A stretch of 64,000 nt of DNA from an uncultured Clostridia bacterium (GTDB taxonomy: Bacteria > Bacillota > Clostridia > Oscillospirales > Ruminococcaceae): positions 1 to 64,000 of the forward strand of contig CANQKD010000004.1 in the NCBI GenBank assembly GCA_947624375.1, read 5' to 3'. Positions 51,919-62,185 of the stretch are shown here, in pieces (position 1 is the first letter of the stretch; every line of letters begins with the position of its first letter). Below the pieces are notes generated by a model. That model was not told the DNA's origin, did no database searches, and was given only the letters and a program-made list of their open reading frames with translations. The position numbers and the translations under genes were made by a program.

Positions 51919-52548
51919 ATGAACGAAGATACACAGCTTGAAGATGACGAGCTTTTTGAAGATGAGCCGCCTAAAAGCACCGAAGATAAGGTTCTCGATA
52001 CTGTTTTAGAATGGCTTGAAACAATAGTATTGGCTGTCTTTGTCATGATACTGATAATGAGCTTTGTGATAAAGATAATCAACGTAAAAGGACCGTCTAT
52101 GGAGAAAACGCTGTTTGACGGCGATAAACTTTTGCTGTATTCGCTGTTTTATGACCCCGAGCCGGGCGATATAGTCGTTGTCAATTCCGATTATCTTGAC
52201 GAAACTATAATAAAGCGTGCTATAGCAGTCGGCGGTCAGACCGTTGAAATTTCGTATAAAGACAGCACTGTAAAAGTAGACGGCAGCACTGTGGACGAAT
52301 ATTACCTTAGCGAAGAAATGTTTGATACAGGCGCTTTTGCACCAACGATTTATAACTTGGCGACTTATAACCCGGCGACTGATAGTTATACTTATACGGT
52401 ACCCGAAGGCATGGTGTTCGTTATGGGTGATAACAGAAACCATTCTACCGACAGCCGTGTCATAGGCTGCGTGAGCGAGACTGAAGTTCTGGGCAAGGTG
52501 ATATTGCGCTTTGCCTCCTCGCAGGGTAATATAGGCTTTGTAAAATAG
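51919..52548 (+). CDS. lepB: Signal peptidase I, second copy
   Basis: The 209-residue protein has an acidic N-terminus, one membrane helix (VLAVFVMILIMSFVI), Ser box KGPSMEKTL, Lys box IIKRAIAVGGQ and VMGDNRNHSTDSR. It is a clear paralogue of the gene before it. An insertion with the micro-repeat YNLATYNPAT (from a 15-bp tandem repeat near 52349-52379) precedes the last catalytic block. AAGGAG precedes the ATG. Confidence 0.93.
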   Translation: MNEDTQLEDDELFEDEPPKSTEDKVLDTVLEWLETIVLAVFVMILIMSFVIKIINVKGPSMEKTLFDGDKLLLYSLFYDPEPGDIVVVNSDYLDETIIKRAIAVGGQTVEISYKDSTVKVDGSTVDEYYLSEEMFDTGAFAPTIYNLATYNPATDSYTYTVPEGMVFVMGDNRNHSTDSRVIGCVSETEVLGKVILRFASSQGNIGFVK

Positions 52549-52562
52549 TTTAAGGAGAATAT

Positions 52563-53465
52563 ATGAGCGAAATAACAAACGTGCAGTGGTTTCCCGGGCA
52601 TATGGCGAAAACGCGCCGTATAATGCAGTCGAATATGAAGCTTGTAGATGCCGTTATTGAAATGACAGATGCACGCATACCGTATTCAAGCAGAAACCCC
52701 GAAATGGATAAGCTGGTGGGCGCAAAACCGCGGCTTATAATTCTGAACAAATGCGACAGTGCCGACGAGGCAGTTACTTCAGAGTGGCTTGAATATTATA
52801 GAAGAATAGGTGTTCCTGCATTGGCTACCGACTGCCGCAGCGGCAAGAACGTGAATAAATTTCTGCCAAAGCTGAAAGAACTTCTGAAAGAGCAGTTGCA
52901 GCGCTGGAGCGCCAAAGGCATGACCGGCAGACCGATAAGAATAATGATAGTCGGTATACCGAATGTTGGTAAGTCATCGTTTATAAACCGACTGGCAGGC
53001 GCAAAGCTTACAAAGGTTGAGGACAGACCAGGCGTTACAAGGGGCAAACAGTGGATAAGCCTGCAAAACGGCGAGATAGAGCTTTTGGATATGCCCGGTG
53101 TGCTGTGGCATAAGTTTGAAGATAAGCAGGTAGGTGAGCACCTCGCGTTTACAGGCGCTGTTAAAGATAACGTGGTAGATACCGAGTACCTGTCATCACG
53201 GCTGCTGCAATTGCTTTTGGATAAATACCCACAGCAGCTTACCGACCGCTACGGAATCTCTCTTGATGATCTTCCCGATGACGAAGAGCAGATGTCAGAC
53301 TGCATGGCAGGGTATGAGCTTCTTACCCGTATAGGCAAAAAACGCGGCTTTCTTATCTCGGGAGGAGAGATAAATACCGAGCGTGCTGCGGCAGCGGTGC
53401 TTGATGAATTTCGCGGCGGCAAGATAGGCAGATTTACTCTTGAAAAGCCTGCGGAACAGGGGTAG
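52563..53465 (+). CDS. rbgA: Ribosome biogenesis GTPase RbgA (YlqF)
   Basis: The 300-residue circularly permuted GTPase has its motifs in the order NKCD (G4), GIPNVGKSSF (G1), PGVTRGKQW (G2) and DMPG (G3). WFPGHMAK at the start is the RbgA signature. It helps late 50S assembly. It heads the tightly packed rbgA-rnhB-yraN-thrC run, as in many Clostridia. Confidence 0.95.
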   Translation: MSEITNVQWFPGHMAKTRRIMQSNMKLVDAVIEMTDARIPYSSRNPEMDKLVGAKPRLIILNKCDSADEAVTSEWLEYYRRIGVPALATDCRSGKNVNKFLPKLKELLKEQLQRWSAKGMTGRPIRIMIVGIPNVGKSSFINRLAGAKLTKVEDRPGVTRGKQWISLQNGEIELLDMPGVLWHKFEDKQVGEHLAFTGAVKDNVVDTEYLSSRLLQLLLDKYPQQLTDRYGISLDDLPDDEEQMSDCMAGYELLTRIGKKRGFLISGGEINTERAAAAVLDEFRGGKIGRFTLEKPAEQG

Positions 53466-53468
53466 AAT

Positions 53469-54095
53469 ATGGAACTTCACGATTTTGATAAAGAGTTTTT
53501 TGAAAAGTACGGCGTTGTGTGCGGCGTTGATGAGGCAGGCAGAGGACCTTTGGCAGGCGATGTATATGCCGCGGCGGTAATACTCGATAAAGATACCGTT
53601 ATAGAGGGCGTGAACGACAGCAAAAAGCTCTCCGAAAAGAAAAGGGAGCAGCTGTTTGACGAGATATGCCAGAAGGCGGTAAGCTGGTGTGTTGCCACCG
53701 CCTCGGTAGAGGAGATAGACCGCCTCAATATCCTGCAAGCCGCCATGCTCGCAATGAAAAGAGCCGTCAGCGGTCTTAAAGTTACGCCAAATATCGTGCT
53801 TGTAGACGGCAATAAACTGCCCGACCTTGATATAAGCGCACAGTGTGTTATAAAAGGCGATGCCAAGTCGCAGTCAATAGCCGCGGCATCTATACTTGCA
53901 AAGGTATCCCGTGACAGATATATGAAACAGCTTGCAGTCAAGTACCCTGACTATGAATTTGAAAAGCATAAGGGCTACGGCACAAAGCTGCACTATGAAA
54001 TGCTCGATAAGCACGGCGTGAGCGAGGTGCACAGAAAAAGCTTTCTGAAAAAGTATCTGAAAGCCAAAAAAGAGGAAGGCAGAAATGACCGCTGA
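53469..54095 (+). CDS. rnhB: Ribonuclease HII
   Basis: The 208-residue enzyme has [13 protein letters not shown] (acidic metal ligands) and [13 protein letters not shown]. It removes ribonucleotides from DNA. It starts 3 bp after rbgA and overlaps the YraN gene by 11 bp. Confidence 0.96.
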   Translation: MELHDFDKEFFEKYGVVCGVDEAGRGPLAGDVYAAAVILDKDTVIEGVNDSKKLSEKKREQLFDEICQKAVSWCVATASVEEIDRLNILQAAMLAMKRAVSGLKVTPNIVLVDGNKLPDLDISAQCVIKGDAKSQSIAAASILAKVSRDRYMKQLAVKYPDYEFEKHKGYGTKLHYEMLDKHGVSEVHRKSFLKKYLKAKKEEGRNDR

Positions 54096-54459
54096 TAAAC
54101 AAAAAACAGGCACATTCGGCGAAGAATATGTAGCAGAGTTTTTGAAGCGGCACGGCTATGAGATTGTAAAAAGAAACTACCGCGTTAAGGGCGGAGAGAT
54201 CGATATAATCGCGAAAAAAGGCGATATGCTCGCGTTTGTTGAGGTAAAAACACGCCGCTTCGGCGCGCTCACTTCGGGCGAGCAGGCAATAACCGCTTCT
54301 AAGAAAAAGTTTTTGATACGCACAGCAAAACGGTTTTTGTCACAGCAGGGTGAGGGGCTCAGCGGCAGGTTCGATGTCGCCGCCATAGTTATGGATAAGG
54401 ATAATAAACGCGTTGCAGACCTGAAATACTATGTTTCGGCGTTTGACGCGAGCGAATAA
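54085..54459 (+). CDS. YraN/UPF0102 family nuclease-fold protein
   Basis: The 124-residue protein has the UPF0102 pattern [43 protein letters not shown], a restriction-endonuclease-like core with E..D..EVK. The role is unproven; links to recombination are proposed in the family. It overlaps rnhB, a conserved neighbour. Confidence 0.93.
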   Translation: MTADKQKTGTFGEEYVAEFLKRHGYEIVKRNYRVKGGEIDIIAKKGDMLAFVEVKTRRFGALTSGEQAITASKKKFLIRTAKRFLSQQGEGLSGRFDVAAIVMDKDNKRVADLKYYVSAFDASE

Positions 54460-54475
54460 TGAAAGGATAGATCAT

Positions 54476-55969
54476 ATGTTTTACAGAAGTACCAGAAACA
54501 GCGATATAAAGGTGTCTTCCGCGCAGGCTATAGTGCAGGGCATCTCAAAGGAGGGTGGACTTTTTGTGCCGTCCGAGATACCAAAGCTTACGCCGGATGA
54601 GCTTGCGGCTTTGGGCAAAATGCCGTATCCCGGGAGAGCGGCTGCGGTCTTCAGAAAGTTTCTTACCGATTTTACCGACAGCGAGATACAGCATTGTGTT
54701 GACAGCGCGTATACCGATAAAAACTTTGATACCGCGAATATCACAGAGCTTAAAAAGCTTACCGACAGCGCATATGTTTTAGAGCTCTGGCACGGACCTA
54801 CCTGCGCTTTCAAAGATATGGCTCTGCAAATCCTGCCGTACCTGCTCACCACATCTGCCAAAAAGACAGAGCTTGATAAAAAAATAGTCATACTTGTAGC
54901 AACATCGGGCGATACGGGCAAAGCCGCGCTGGAGGGTTTCAAGGACGTTGACGGAACTTCAATAATCGTGTTTTACCCCGTTGACGGCGTTTCGGCTATG
55001 CAGAAAAAGCAGATGACCACGCAGGAGGGCAAAAACGTCGGAGTGTGCGCTATAAAAGGCAACTTTGACGATGCCCAGAACGGCGTTAAGAAGATATTTA
55101 CAGATAAAAATGTTGCAGAAAAGCTGGCAGCAAACGGCATGATGTTCTCATCTGCAAACTCAATAAACTGGGGCAGGCTTGCACCGCAGATAATTTACTA
55201 TGTTTCATCGTATGCCCAGCTTGTCGCAAACGGCGAGATAACTATGGGAGACAAGATAAATATCGTCGTTCCTACGGGAAATTTCGGCAATATTCTGGCG
55301 GCTTTCTATGCCAAACATATGGGCGTGCCTGTAAATAAGCTGATATGTGCTTCAAACGCAAACAACGTGCTAACCGATTTTCTGAATACCGGCGTTTACG
55401 ACAGAAACAGGCATTTTTACACAACGATCTCGCCGTCAATGGATATACTTATTTCTTCCAACCTTGAAAGGCTGCTCTACCACCTCAGCGGCGAGGACGA
55501 CGGCGCAATAAAAGACTGGTTCGGAAAGCTCTCGCAGTGCGGCAAATACGAGGTCAGCGACTTTGTGAAAACTGCTCTTAAAGATGAGTTTTATGCAGGC
55601 TTCTGCGATGATACGCAGACCAAAGAATGTATCAAAGAGCTGTTTGATAAGTATTCATATACCTGCGATACCCATACAGCGGTCGCAGTAAAGGTCTATA
55701 TGGACTATGTAAAAGAAACCGGCGACACCACAAAGACCGTTATCGCCTCTACCGCAAGCCCGTATAAGTTCTCGGGCTCTGTGCTCGATGCTATAGGCGC
55801 TTATGACGACAGTAAAGACGAGTTTGCGCTTGTTGATATTCTTGAAGAAAAGTCGGGTCTGCCCGTGCCGCAGTCTATAAAGGCTCTAAAAGATAAAGCT
55901 ATCAGATTCAGTGATGTTATCAGCAGGGAAGAGCTTGAGAATTACGTTACCTCACTTCTCGGCGTGTAA
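54476..55969 (+). CDS. thrC: Threonine synthase
   Basis: The 497-residue PLP enzyme begins MFYRSTR, with GPTCAFKDMALQ holding the PLP Lys and VATSGDTGKAAL binding phosphate. It converts O-phosphohomoserine to threonine. AAAGGA lies 8 nt before the ATG at 54476; an earlier in-frame start at 54431 lies inside the YraN gene. No T-box or thr leader is seen in front of it. Confidence 0.96.
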   Translation: MFYRSTRNSDIKVSSAQAIVQGISKEGGLFVPSEIPKLTPDELAALGKMPYPGRAAAVFRKFLTDFTDSEIQHCVDSAYTDKNFDTANITELKKLTDSAYVLELWHGPTCAFKDMALQILPYLLTTSAKKTELDKKIVILVATSGDTGKAALEGFKDVDGTSIIVFYPVDGVSAMQKKQMTTQEGKNVGVCAIKGNFDDAQNGVKKIFTDKNVAEKLAANGMMFSSANSINWGRLAPQIIYYVSSYAQLVANGEITMGDKINIVVPTGNFGNILAAFYAKHMGVPVNKLICASNANNVLTDFLNTGVYDRNRHFYTTISPSMDILISSNLERLLYHLSGEDDGAIKDWFGKLSQCGKYEVSDFVKTALKDEFYAGFCDDTQTKECIKELFDKYSYTCDTHTAVAVKVYMDYVKETGDTTKTVIASTASPYKFSGSVLDAIGAYDDSKDEFALVDILEEKSGLPVPQSIKALKDKAIRFSDVISREELENYVTSLLGV

Positions 55970-55973
55970 TGCA

Positions 55974-55999
55974 AAAGCCGCCCGGTTGCGGACGGCTTT
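55974..55999. terminator. Shared terminator of thrC and the DUF1540 gene
   Basis: AAAGCCGCCC (55974-55983) pairs with GGACGGCTTT (55990-55999) with one mismatch; the tails are T-rich on both strands. Confidence 0.6.
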
Positions 56000-56003
56000 G
56001 AGC

Positions 56004-56168
56004 TCAGCTTCTTGCCTTGAAAGTCATGCAGCAGGTGGAATCGCAGTTTTCTGTGCATTTGCAGTCGCTGCTTACGCAGATGTTGCCTGCCGTGCATTCC
56101 TTGCCGTGCTTGTTGTAAACGCAGTTCTCGACCTTGCAGTCGATACCGTAAATCTTGTTGCTATCCAT
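56004..56168 (-). CDS. DUF1540 cysteine-rich microprotein
   Basis: The reverse strand encodes 54 residues, too short for usual gene calls. It has nine Cys in a CxxxxCxYNxxxxxC pattern (CKVENCVYN, then CTAGNICV and CTENCDSTCCMTF), which matches DUF1540. AAGGAA lies about 10 nt before the ATG. Such proteins are common in Clostridia; metal binding is suspected but unproven. The upstream stretch 56169-56333 holds no further gene. Confidence 0.85.
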   Translation of the reverse strand: MDSNKIYGIDCKVENCVYNKHGKECTAGNICVSSDCKCTENCDSTCCMTFKARS

Positions 56169-56333
56169 AATAATACCATTCCTTTTTAGATTTTTTCAGG
56201 AATTTGCTGAATGTTTATGTGCCGATCACCATGAATTGATGTCTGCAAAAATATTATGTGCTGAACAGTGTTTTATATTCGCAGAAAAGCGTGTAAAGCA
56301 TTTTCCTTTACAGTATAAATTTGAGGTGTTTTA

Positions 56334-57065
56334 ATGTCATTATTTGTTATCGCAGACCTGCATCTGCCGCTCGGCAACAATAAGCCGATGGATATTTTCA
56401 GCGGTTGGGACAACTACGTTGAAAGGCTTGAAAATAACTGGAGAAGAGCCGTTGCAGAAAGCGATACCGTTGTAATACCGGGAGATATTTCGTGGGCTAT
56501 GAAGCTTGAAGAAAGCGATAAAGACTTTGCTTTTCTGCACTCTCTGCCGGGTACTAAAGTCATCATGAAAGGCAACCACGACTACTGGTGGACAACAATG
56601 AACAAGATGGAAAGCTTTTTGCTTGACAGGGGATACAGCAGCATAAAAATAGTACATAATAACTGCTATGCGTATTATGATCACGCCGTATGCGGCAGCC
56701 GCGGCTGGATAAACGAAAAGGGTGGGCAGGCTGACAAAAAAGTCCTGCTGAGAGAGGCGCAAAGGCTTTCGGTTTCGATAGAATGTGCCTTAAAACAGGG
56801 GCTGAAACCTATAGTTTTCCTGCATTATCCGCCCGTGTATAAAGGAGACAGGAATGAGGAGATGCTCGCGGTATTAAAAAAGTATGATATAAAGCAGTGC
56901 TTTTATGGGCATATACACGGCAGCGGCGCAAAGTTTGCTGTCAACGGCGAATATGACGGCATAAATTACAGGCTTATTGCAAGTGATTATCTACAATTTG
57001 CCCCGCTGTGTATCGATGAATTTGTGCATATCGACAATTTGGAAAAACAGGTATGGAATTTGTAA
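56334..57065 (+). CDS. Metallophosphoesterase (YmdB-unrelated, calcineurin-like)
   Basis: The 243-residue soluble protein has IADLHLP, VIPGDISWAM, KGNHDYWW, FLHYPP and GHIHG, the five metal-site blocks. It is the third calcineurin-like phosphoesterase in the window and resembles the Firmicutes group with the GNHDYWW motif. Substrate unknown. It precedes tig by 75 bp and is on the same strand. Confidence 0.87.
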   Translation: MSLFVIADLHLPLGNNKPMDIFSGWDNYVERLENNWRRAVAESDTVVIPGDISWAMKLEESDKDFAFLHSLPGTKVIMKGNHDYWWTTMNKMESFLLDRGYSSIKIVHNNCYAYYDHAVCGSRGWINEKGGQADKKVLLREAQRLSVSIECALKQGLKPIVFLHYPPVYKGDRNEEMLAVLKKYDIKQCFYGHIHGSGAKFAVNGEYDGINYRLIASDYLQFAPLCIDEFVHIDNLEKQVWNL

Positions 57066-57139
57066 TCGATATGTGATATAATTATCTGGATAGTTTATTT
57101 GATTTGTATATTATAAGATCTATATGGAGGAATACAAAA

Positions 57140-58420
57140 ATGAGTCTGACAAACACAAACAAAACCGCCGCTAATACTTACGAGCTTGAAGTAGAGATAT
57201 CTGCCGAAAAGTTTGAAGAGGGCGTGCAGAAAGCTTTTCTGAGAGCAAAGAACAAAATTAGCGTTCCCGGTTTCAGAAAGGGCAAAGCTCCCAGAAAAAT
57301 AATTGAAAGAGAGTATGGCGAGGGCGTTTTCTATGAAGAGGCCGTTAATCTGCTTTATCCGCAGGCAGTTGACGAAGCTGTTGCAGAAGCAGGACTTGAC
57401 CTTGTTGACAGACCCTCGGTAGATGTTACCGAGGTAAGCAAGGAACAGGGCGTTAAGATGAAAGTTACCTGCACCACCAGACCCGAAGTCACAGTAAAAG
57501 ATTATCTCGGTATAGAAGCCGAAAAAGTTGTCAATGCTGTAACAGATGAAGATGTTGACAAGGAGATAGAAAGACTTCGCGAAAAGAACGTCAGGATAAT
57601 AGACGTTGACGACAGACCTGCCCAGGACGGCGATATTGTTGTTATAGACTTTGAAGGCTTTAAAGACGGCGTTGCTTTTGAGGGCGGCAAGGCTGAGAAG
57701 TTCGAGCTTACCCTCGGTTCGGGTCAGTTTATCCCCGGCTTTGAAGAAAAGGTGGTAGGTCACAGCATCGGCGAGGAATTTGACATTGACGTTACCTTCC
57801 CCGAGGACTACAATTCCGAAGAGCTCAAAGGCGCTGCCTGCGTTTTCAAGATAAAGCTGCACGAGATAAAGGGCAAAGAGCTCCCTGAATTTGACGATGA
57901 GTTCGTTAAAGATACTTCAGAATTTGATACCGTTGACGAGTTCAAGGCTGATATTAAGACCAAGCTTGAAAAAGAAGCCGAAGAAAAGGCAGATTCAGAC
58001 TTCGAGCAGAAGATATTCGATACCGTAGTTGAGAATATGGAAGCTGAAATTCCCGATTGTATGTATGAAAGCAGAGCAAGAGAAATGGCTCAGGAGCTTC
58101 AGAGCAGACTTTCTTCGCAGGGTATTTCGTTTGATATGTACTGCCAGATAACAGGTCAGAAGCCCGATGATATAATCAAGACTTTCAAAACTCAGGCTGA
58201 GCCGCAGGTAAAACTTCGCCTCGCCCTTGAAAAGATAGTTGAGATGGAGAACATCACAGCTACCGATGAAGAGGCAGAAGAAGAGATCAAGAAGATCGCA
58301 GATAATTATAAGATGGAAGTCGATGAGGTCAAAAAGTATATAGCCGCCGAAGATGTCAAGAAAGATGTCTGCGTAGGCAAGGCAGTAGACCTTATCAAAA
58401 ACTCCGCAAAGGCTAAGTAA
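57140..58420 (+). CDS. tig: Trigger factor
   Basis: The 426-residue protein has the ribosome-binding signature GFRKGKAPRKIIE (about 41-53), a central FKBP domain (DGDIVVIDFEGFKDG, GSGQFIPGFEEKV) and the helical C-terminal chaperone domain. GGAGG lies 9 nt before the ATG at 57140. TGATATAAT at 57074-57082 is a likely -10. The order tig-clpP-clpX is conserved. Confidence 0.97.
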   Translation: MSLTNTNKTAANTYELEVEISAEKFEEGVQKAFLRAKNKISVPGFRKGKAPRKIIEREYGEGVFYEEAVNLLYPQAVDEAVAEAGLDLVDRPSVDVTEVSKEQGVKMKVTCTTRPEVTVKDYLGIEAEKVVNAVTDEDVDKEIERLREKNVRIIDVDDRPAQDGDIVVIDFEGFKDGVAFEGGKAEKFELTLGSGQFIPGFEEKVVGHSIGEEFDIDVTFPEDYNSEELKGAACVFKIKLHEIKGKELPEFDDEFVKDTSEFDTVDEFKADIKTKLEKEAEEKADSDFEQKIFDTVVENMEAEIPDCMYESRAREMAQELQSRLSSQGISFDMYCQITGQKPDDIIKTFKTQAEPQVKLRLALEKIVEMENITATDEEAEEEIKKIADNYKMEVDEVKKYIAAEDVKKDVCVGKAVDLIKNSAKAK

Positions 58421-58502
58421 ACAGTAATTTCGCTCGCAGCAGCTTTGCGGCGGGCGAATGTTGTATTTTATTCAATAAATATTTTTCAGGAGGCAGACAA
58501 TT

Positions 58503-59093
58503 ATGGCGCTTGTACCTTACGTTGTAGAACAGACCAGCAGGGGAGAAAGAAGTTACGATATTTTTTCCAGACTGCTCAATGACAGGATAATAATGCTTTC
58601 CGACGAGGTGAACGATACCACCGCAAGCCTTGTTGTGGCACAGCTTTTGTACCTTGAAGGTCAGGATCCCGAAAAGGATATAGACCTTTATATCAACTCA
58701 CCCGGAGGCAGCGTTTCTTCCGGCATGGCGATCTACGATACAATAAAGTATATAAAGTGCGATGTTTCAACTATATGTATAGGAATGGCGGCGTCTATGG
58801 GCGCACTGCTGCTTTCAAGCGGCACTAAGGGCAAGAGATTCGCTCTGCCGCACAGTGAGATCATGATACATCAGCCGCTTATCGGCGGCGGCGGTATTTC
58901 CGGTCAGTGTACAGATGTAAAGATACGTGCCGACCATATGCTCAGAACGCGCAATGAACTCAATGAGATACTTGCCGAGAATACCGGCAAAAGCGTTGAG
59001 CAGATAGCAATAGATACCGAGAGAGATAACTTCATGAGCGCTCAGGAAGCTATGGAGTACGGACTTATAGATAAAGTTATAGTCAGCAGATAA
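58503..59093 (+). CDS. clpP: ATP-dependent Clp protease proteolytic subunit
   Basis: The 196-residue peptidase has the triad Ser98 (GMAASMGAL), His123 (EIMIHQPL) and Asp171 (DTERDNF), at canonical spacing. AGGAGG precedes the ATG. It forms the tetradecameric core that works with ClpX, encoded next. Confidence 0.98.
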   Translation: MALVPYVVEQTSRGERSYDIFSRLLNDRIIMLSDEVNDTTASLVVAQLLYLEGQDPEKDIDLYINSPGGSVSSGMAIYDTIKYIKCDVSTICIGMAASMGALLLSSGTKGKRFALPHSEIMIHQPLIGGGGISGQCTDVKIRADHMLRTRNELNEILAENTGKSVEQIAIDTERDNFMSAQEAMEYGLIDKVIVSR

Positions 59094-59122
59094 AGCATAT
59101 AAAAGAACAGGAGAAATAACAG

Positions 59123-60388
59123 ATGCCCGGAAATGAAAACATGAAAAGGTGCAATTTCTGTGGAAAAACCGAGCTTAAAGTAAAGAATATGTTTTCCGCA
59201 GGCAATGTGCATATATGTGACGAATGTGTTTTGTATTGCTATGATATCATAGAAAGAACAGGCACACTTCCGCTTTCGCACCAGAAGAACCGCAAGAGCA
59301 ATTCAGCATCACAGGTCAAGCTCTCCAAACCTATGGAGATAAAGGAAACGCTCGACCAGTATGTAATAGGTCAGGACAAAGCAAAAATTGCGCTGGCAGT
59401 AGCGGTTTATAACCATTATAAGCGTATAAATCAAATGGGCAGCGACCAGGACGACGTTGAACTGCAAAAAAGCAACGTGCTGCTGCTGGGCCCCACAGGT
59501 ACGGGCAAAACACTGCTCGCACAAAGCCTTGCAAGAAAGCTGAATGTTCCGTTTGCAATTGCAGATGCCACAACTCTTACCGAGGCAGGCTATGTCGGCG
59601 ATGACGTTGAAAATGTGCTGACAAGGCTGGTCCAGGCTGCCGATTACGACGTTGAAGCCGCGCAGAGAGGTATCATATACATCGATGAGATAGACAAGAT
59701 CGCCCGTAAATCGGAGAATATGTCTATTACAAGAGATGTCAGCGGCGAGGGCGTTCAGCAGGCGCTTCTGAAAATAGTTGAGGGTACCGTTTCAAACGTT
59801 CCTCCGCAGGGCGGCAGAAAGCACCCCAATCAGGAATTTATACATCTCGATACAAAAAATATACTTTTCATATGCGGCGGCGCGTTTGACGGCCTTGAAA
59901 ACGTCATTAAAAAGCGTACCGAAAATTCCAGCCTCGGCTTTGGCGGAAAGATAAAGAATACCCGGAATGATGAGAATATCTTCCATAAAGTTGAGCCTTA
60001 CGACCTTGTAAAGTTCGGCATGGTCCCCGAGCTTGTAGGCAGACTGCCCGTTATTACGGTGCTTGATGAGCTTGACGAAGATGCACTTATAAGAATACTC
60101 AGCGAGCCAAAAAATTCGCTGATAAAGCAGTATAAGGCTCTTTTCAGGATAGACGGCATAGACCTTATCGTCACCGACGAAGCAAAGAAAGCCATTGCCC
60201 AAAAGGCACTCAAACAAAAAACAGGCGCAAGAGGACTTCGCAGCATTGTCGAGGGCGTGCTTACCGACCTTATGTATCGCAGCCCCTCGGACAATACCAT
60301 AGCTTCGATAACCATTACCGATAAATGCATCACCGAGGGCGCAGAACCCGAGATAGAGCATAAGACTGCGACAGAAAGCGCACAGTAA
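59123..60388 (+). CDS. clpX: Clp protease ATP-binding subunit ClpX
   Basis: The 421-residue protein has the zinc domain with Cys10, Cys13, Cys32 and Cys35, an AAA domain with [17 protein letters not shown], and the IGF-like ClpP-binding loop region. It unfolds substrates for ClpP. It follows clpP by 29 bp and ends at a strong terminator. Confidence 0.98.
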   Translation: MPGNENMKRCNFCGKTELKVKNMFSAGNVHICDECVLYCYDIIERTGTLPLSHQKNRKSNSASQVKLSKPMEIKETLDQYVIGQDKAKIALAVAVYNHYKRINQMGSDQDDVELQKSNVLLLGPTGTGKTLLAQSLARKLNVPFAIADATTLTEAGYVGDDVENVLTRLVQAADYDVEAAQRGIIYIDEIDKIARKSENMSITRDVSGEGVQQALLKIVEGTVSNVPPQGGRKHPNQEFIHLDTKNILFICGGAFDGLENVIKKRTENSSLGFGGKIKNTRNDENIFHKVEPYDLVKFGMVPELVGRLPVITVLDELDEDALIRILSEPKNSLIKQYKALFRIDGIDLIVTDEAKKAIAQKALKQKTGARGLRSIVEGVLTDLMYRSPSDNTIASITITDKCITEGAEPEIEHKTATESAQ

Positions 60389-60390
60389 AA

Positions 60391-60423
60391 AAATATCCCT
60401 GGCAGTTTTGTCAGGGATTTTTG
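60391..60423 (+). terminator. Terminator of clpX
   Basis: ATCCCTG (60395-60401) pairs with CAGGGAT (60412-60418), with an A-run before and a T-run after; it may also serve metA on the other strand. Confidence 0.75.
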
Positions 60424-60428
60424 TGTGC

Positions 60429-61358
60429 TTAGTTTTCCAGCGGCGTGAGCCATTCAAGGTCATACGGCGTGCGCTGGTATACACAGTAATTCAGCCAGTT
60501 TGCATACATAAGGTTTGCGGAAATGCACCAGTTGAATACAGGCTCGTTGCTTGGGTCGTCATTCGGGAAGTAGTTGTACGGCACTTTAATATCAAGCCCC
60601 TTGGCAATATCGCGCTGATATTCCTTCGCAAGAGTGTCTCTGTCGTATTCCCAGTGACCGCACAGGAAAAACTGCCGCTCCGCCTTATCTGAGATCACGT
60701 GTACGCCTGCCTCGTAAGACTCCGCAACAACGGTAAGCTGAGGCACTTTGTCTATGTCCTCACGCCGAATTTCGGTGTATCGCGAGTGCGGACAGTGAAA
60801 AACATCGCCAAAACCGCGCAGCAAAAGGCTCTGAGGGTATTCTATGTGGTGCTTGAAATTGCCGAACATCTTGTCTTTCAGCATATATTTTGGTATACCA
60901 TAGTGATAGTAAAGCCCTGCCTGCGCGCCCCAGCAGATATGTATAGTTGAATAAACGTTGGTTTTTGACCACTCCATTACCTGCTTAAGCTCTTCCCAGT
61001 AGTCAACGTCCTCAAAATCGAGAGTTTCTACCGGCGCACCCGAAATTATCAGACCATCATAGCGGTTGTGCTTTATCTCATCAAAAGAGCGGTAAAAGGT
61101 CAGCATATGCTCAGCCGATGTGTTTTTTGATGTGTGCGAGGCCATCTGAACAAGCTCTATGTCAACGTGCAGCGGCGTGTTGCTGAGAAGCCGCAGCAGC
61201 TGTGTTTCGGTGGTTATCTTGTCGGGCATAAGGTTGAGTATAGCGATCTTCAGTGCGCGAATGTCCTGATGCTCAGCTCTGTCATTGCCGATGACAAATA
61301 TTTTCTCTTTTTCCAGCGTTGAATACGCCGGCAGATTGTTTGGTATCTTTATAGGCAT
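60429..61358 (-). CDS. metA: Homoserine O-acetyltransferase (MetA family)
   Basis: The 309-residue protein is a MetA-family acyltransferase ([11 protein letters not shown] start) with catalytic Cys142 ([10 protein letters not shown]) and the GHWEYD block holding His and Glu. Residue 111, in APVETLDF, is Glu. In this family Glu111 goes with acetyl-CoA use and Gly111 with succinyl-CoA, so the product is probably O-acetylhomoserine. It starts methionine synthesis from homoserine. It converges on clpX. Confidence 0.93.
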   Translation of the reverse strand: MPIKIPNNLPAYSTLEKEKIFVIGNDRAEHQDIRALKIAILNLMPDKITTETQLLRLLSNTPLHVDIELVQMASHTSKNTSAEHMLTFYRSFDEIKHNRYDGLIISGAPVETLDFEDVDYWEELKQVMEWSKTNVYSTIHICWGAQAGLYYHYGIPKYMLKDKMFGNFKHHIEYPQSLLLRGFGDVFHCPHSRYTEIRREDIDKVPQLTVVAESYEAGVHVISDKAERQFFLCGHWEYDRDTLAKEYQRDIAKGLDIKVPYNYFPNDDPSNEPVFNWCISANLMYANWLNYCVYQRTPYDLEWLTPLEN

Positions 61359-61442
61359 AAAAATTTTCCTTTGCTTTTTTGTATCTATTATAGTATAACA
61401 TTTTTTTTGATAAATTTCAATAGTATTTTTATGATAAAGTGA

Positions 61443-61471
61443 TTGACTATCAAACCAAAAAATGTTATAAT
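61443..61471 (+). promoter_or_regulatory. SigA-type promoter of the tmk operon
   Basis: TTGACT (61443-61448), 17-bp spacer, TGTTATAAT with TATAAT at 61466-61471. Confidence 0.75.
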
Positions 61472-61513
61472 AAATTTGTATATCGTTTTATTTTACAGAA
61501 GGAGTGCTGGGCA

Positions 61514-62185
61514 ATGGCGAACAGTGGCAGACTTATAGTCCTTGAGGGGCTTGACGGCAGCGGCAAATCAACTCAGTTTGAACTGCTTAAAAAGTATTTT
61601 GAGGACAATAATATTACATATCGTGCGATAAGTTTTCCCGAGTATGACAAGCCGTCGTCGGCGCTTGTAAAAATGTACCTCGGCGGTGAGTTTTCTAAAA
61701 ACGCCGCAGATGTCAATGCTTATGCAGCATCAAGCTTTTACGCTGTTGACAGATATGCAAGCTATAAACTTTACTGGGAGAAAGACTACAGCGAGGGCGC
61801 AGTTATACTGGCGGCAAGGTATGTCACTTCAAATGCGATATATCAGATGACCAAACTTGAAGAGCAGCATTGGGACGAGTACCTCGACTGGCTTTGTGAC
61901 TATGAGTATGAAAAACTGGGTCTGCCAAAGCCCGATAAGGTGATCTTTCTTGATATGCCTGTTGAGATCTCCCAAAAGCTGCTGACCGAGCGTTACAACG
62001 GTGATGAGCAGAAGAAAGATATACACGAAGCAAACGTTGATTTTCTTGTTCATTGCAGAAAAACCGCGCTGTATGCCGCCCAAAAGCTCGGCTGGCAGAT
62101 AATAGAGTGCGGCAGGGGAGATACGCCGCTCAGCATAGAAGAGATAAACAAACAGCTTATAGACAGCATCACGGGGGATATATGA
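61514..62185 (+). CDS. tmk: Thymidylate kinase-like nucleoside monophosphate kinase
   Basis: The 223-residue P-loop kinase starts MANSGRLIVLEGLDGSGKSTQ-like (GLDGSGKS is the P loop) and has a DRY-type DRYASY and an AARYVTSNA lid/Arg region. It phosphorylates dTMP in all likelihood. It is slightly divergent from the classic Tmk but fits the Clostridia form. GGAG precedes the ATG at 61514. Its TGA overlaps the ATG of the next gene. Confidence 0.85.
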   Translation: MANSGRLIVLEGLDGSGKSTQFELLKKYFEDNNITYRAISFPEYDKPSSALVKMYLGGEFSKNAADVNAYAASSFYAVDRYASYKLYWEKDYSEGAVILAARYVTSNAIYQMTKLEEQHWDEYLDWLCDYEYEKLGLPKPDKVIFLDMPVEISQKLLTERYNGDEQKKDIHEANVDFLVHCRKTALYAAQKLGWQIIECGRGDTPLSIEEINKQLIDSITGDI

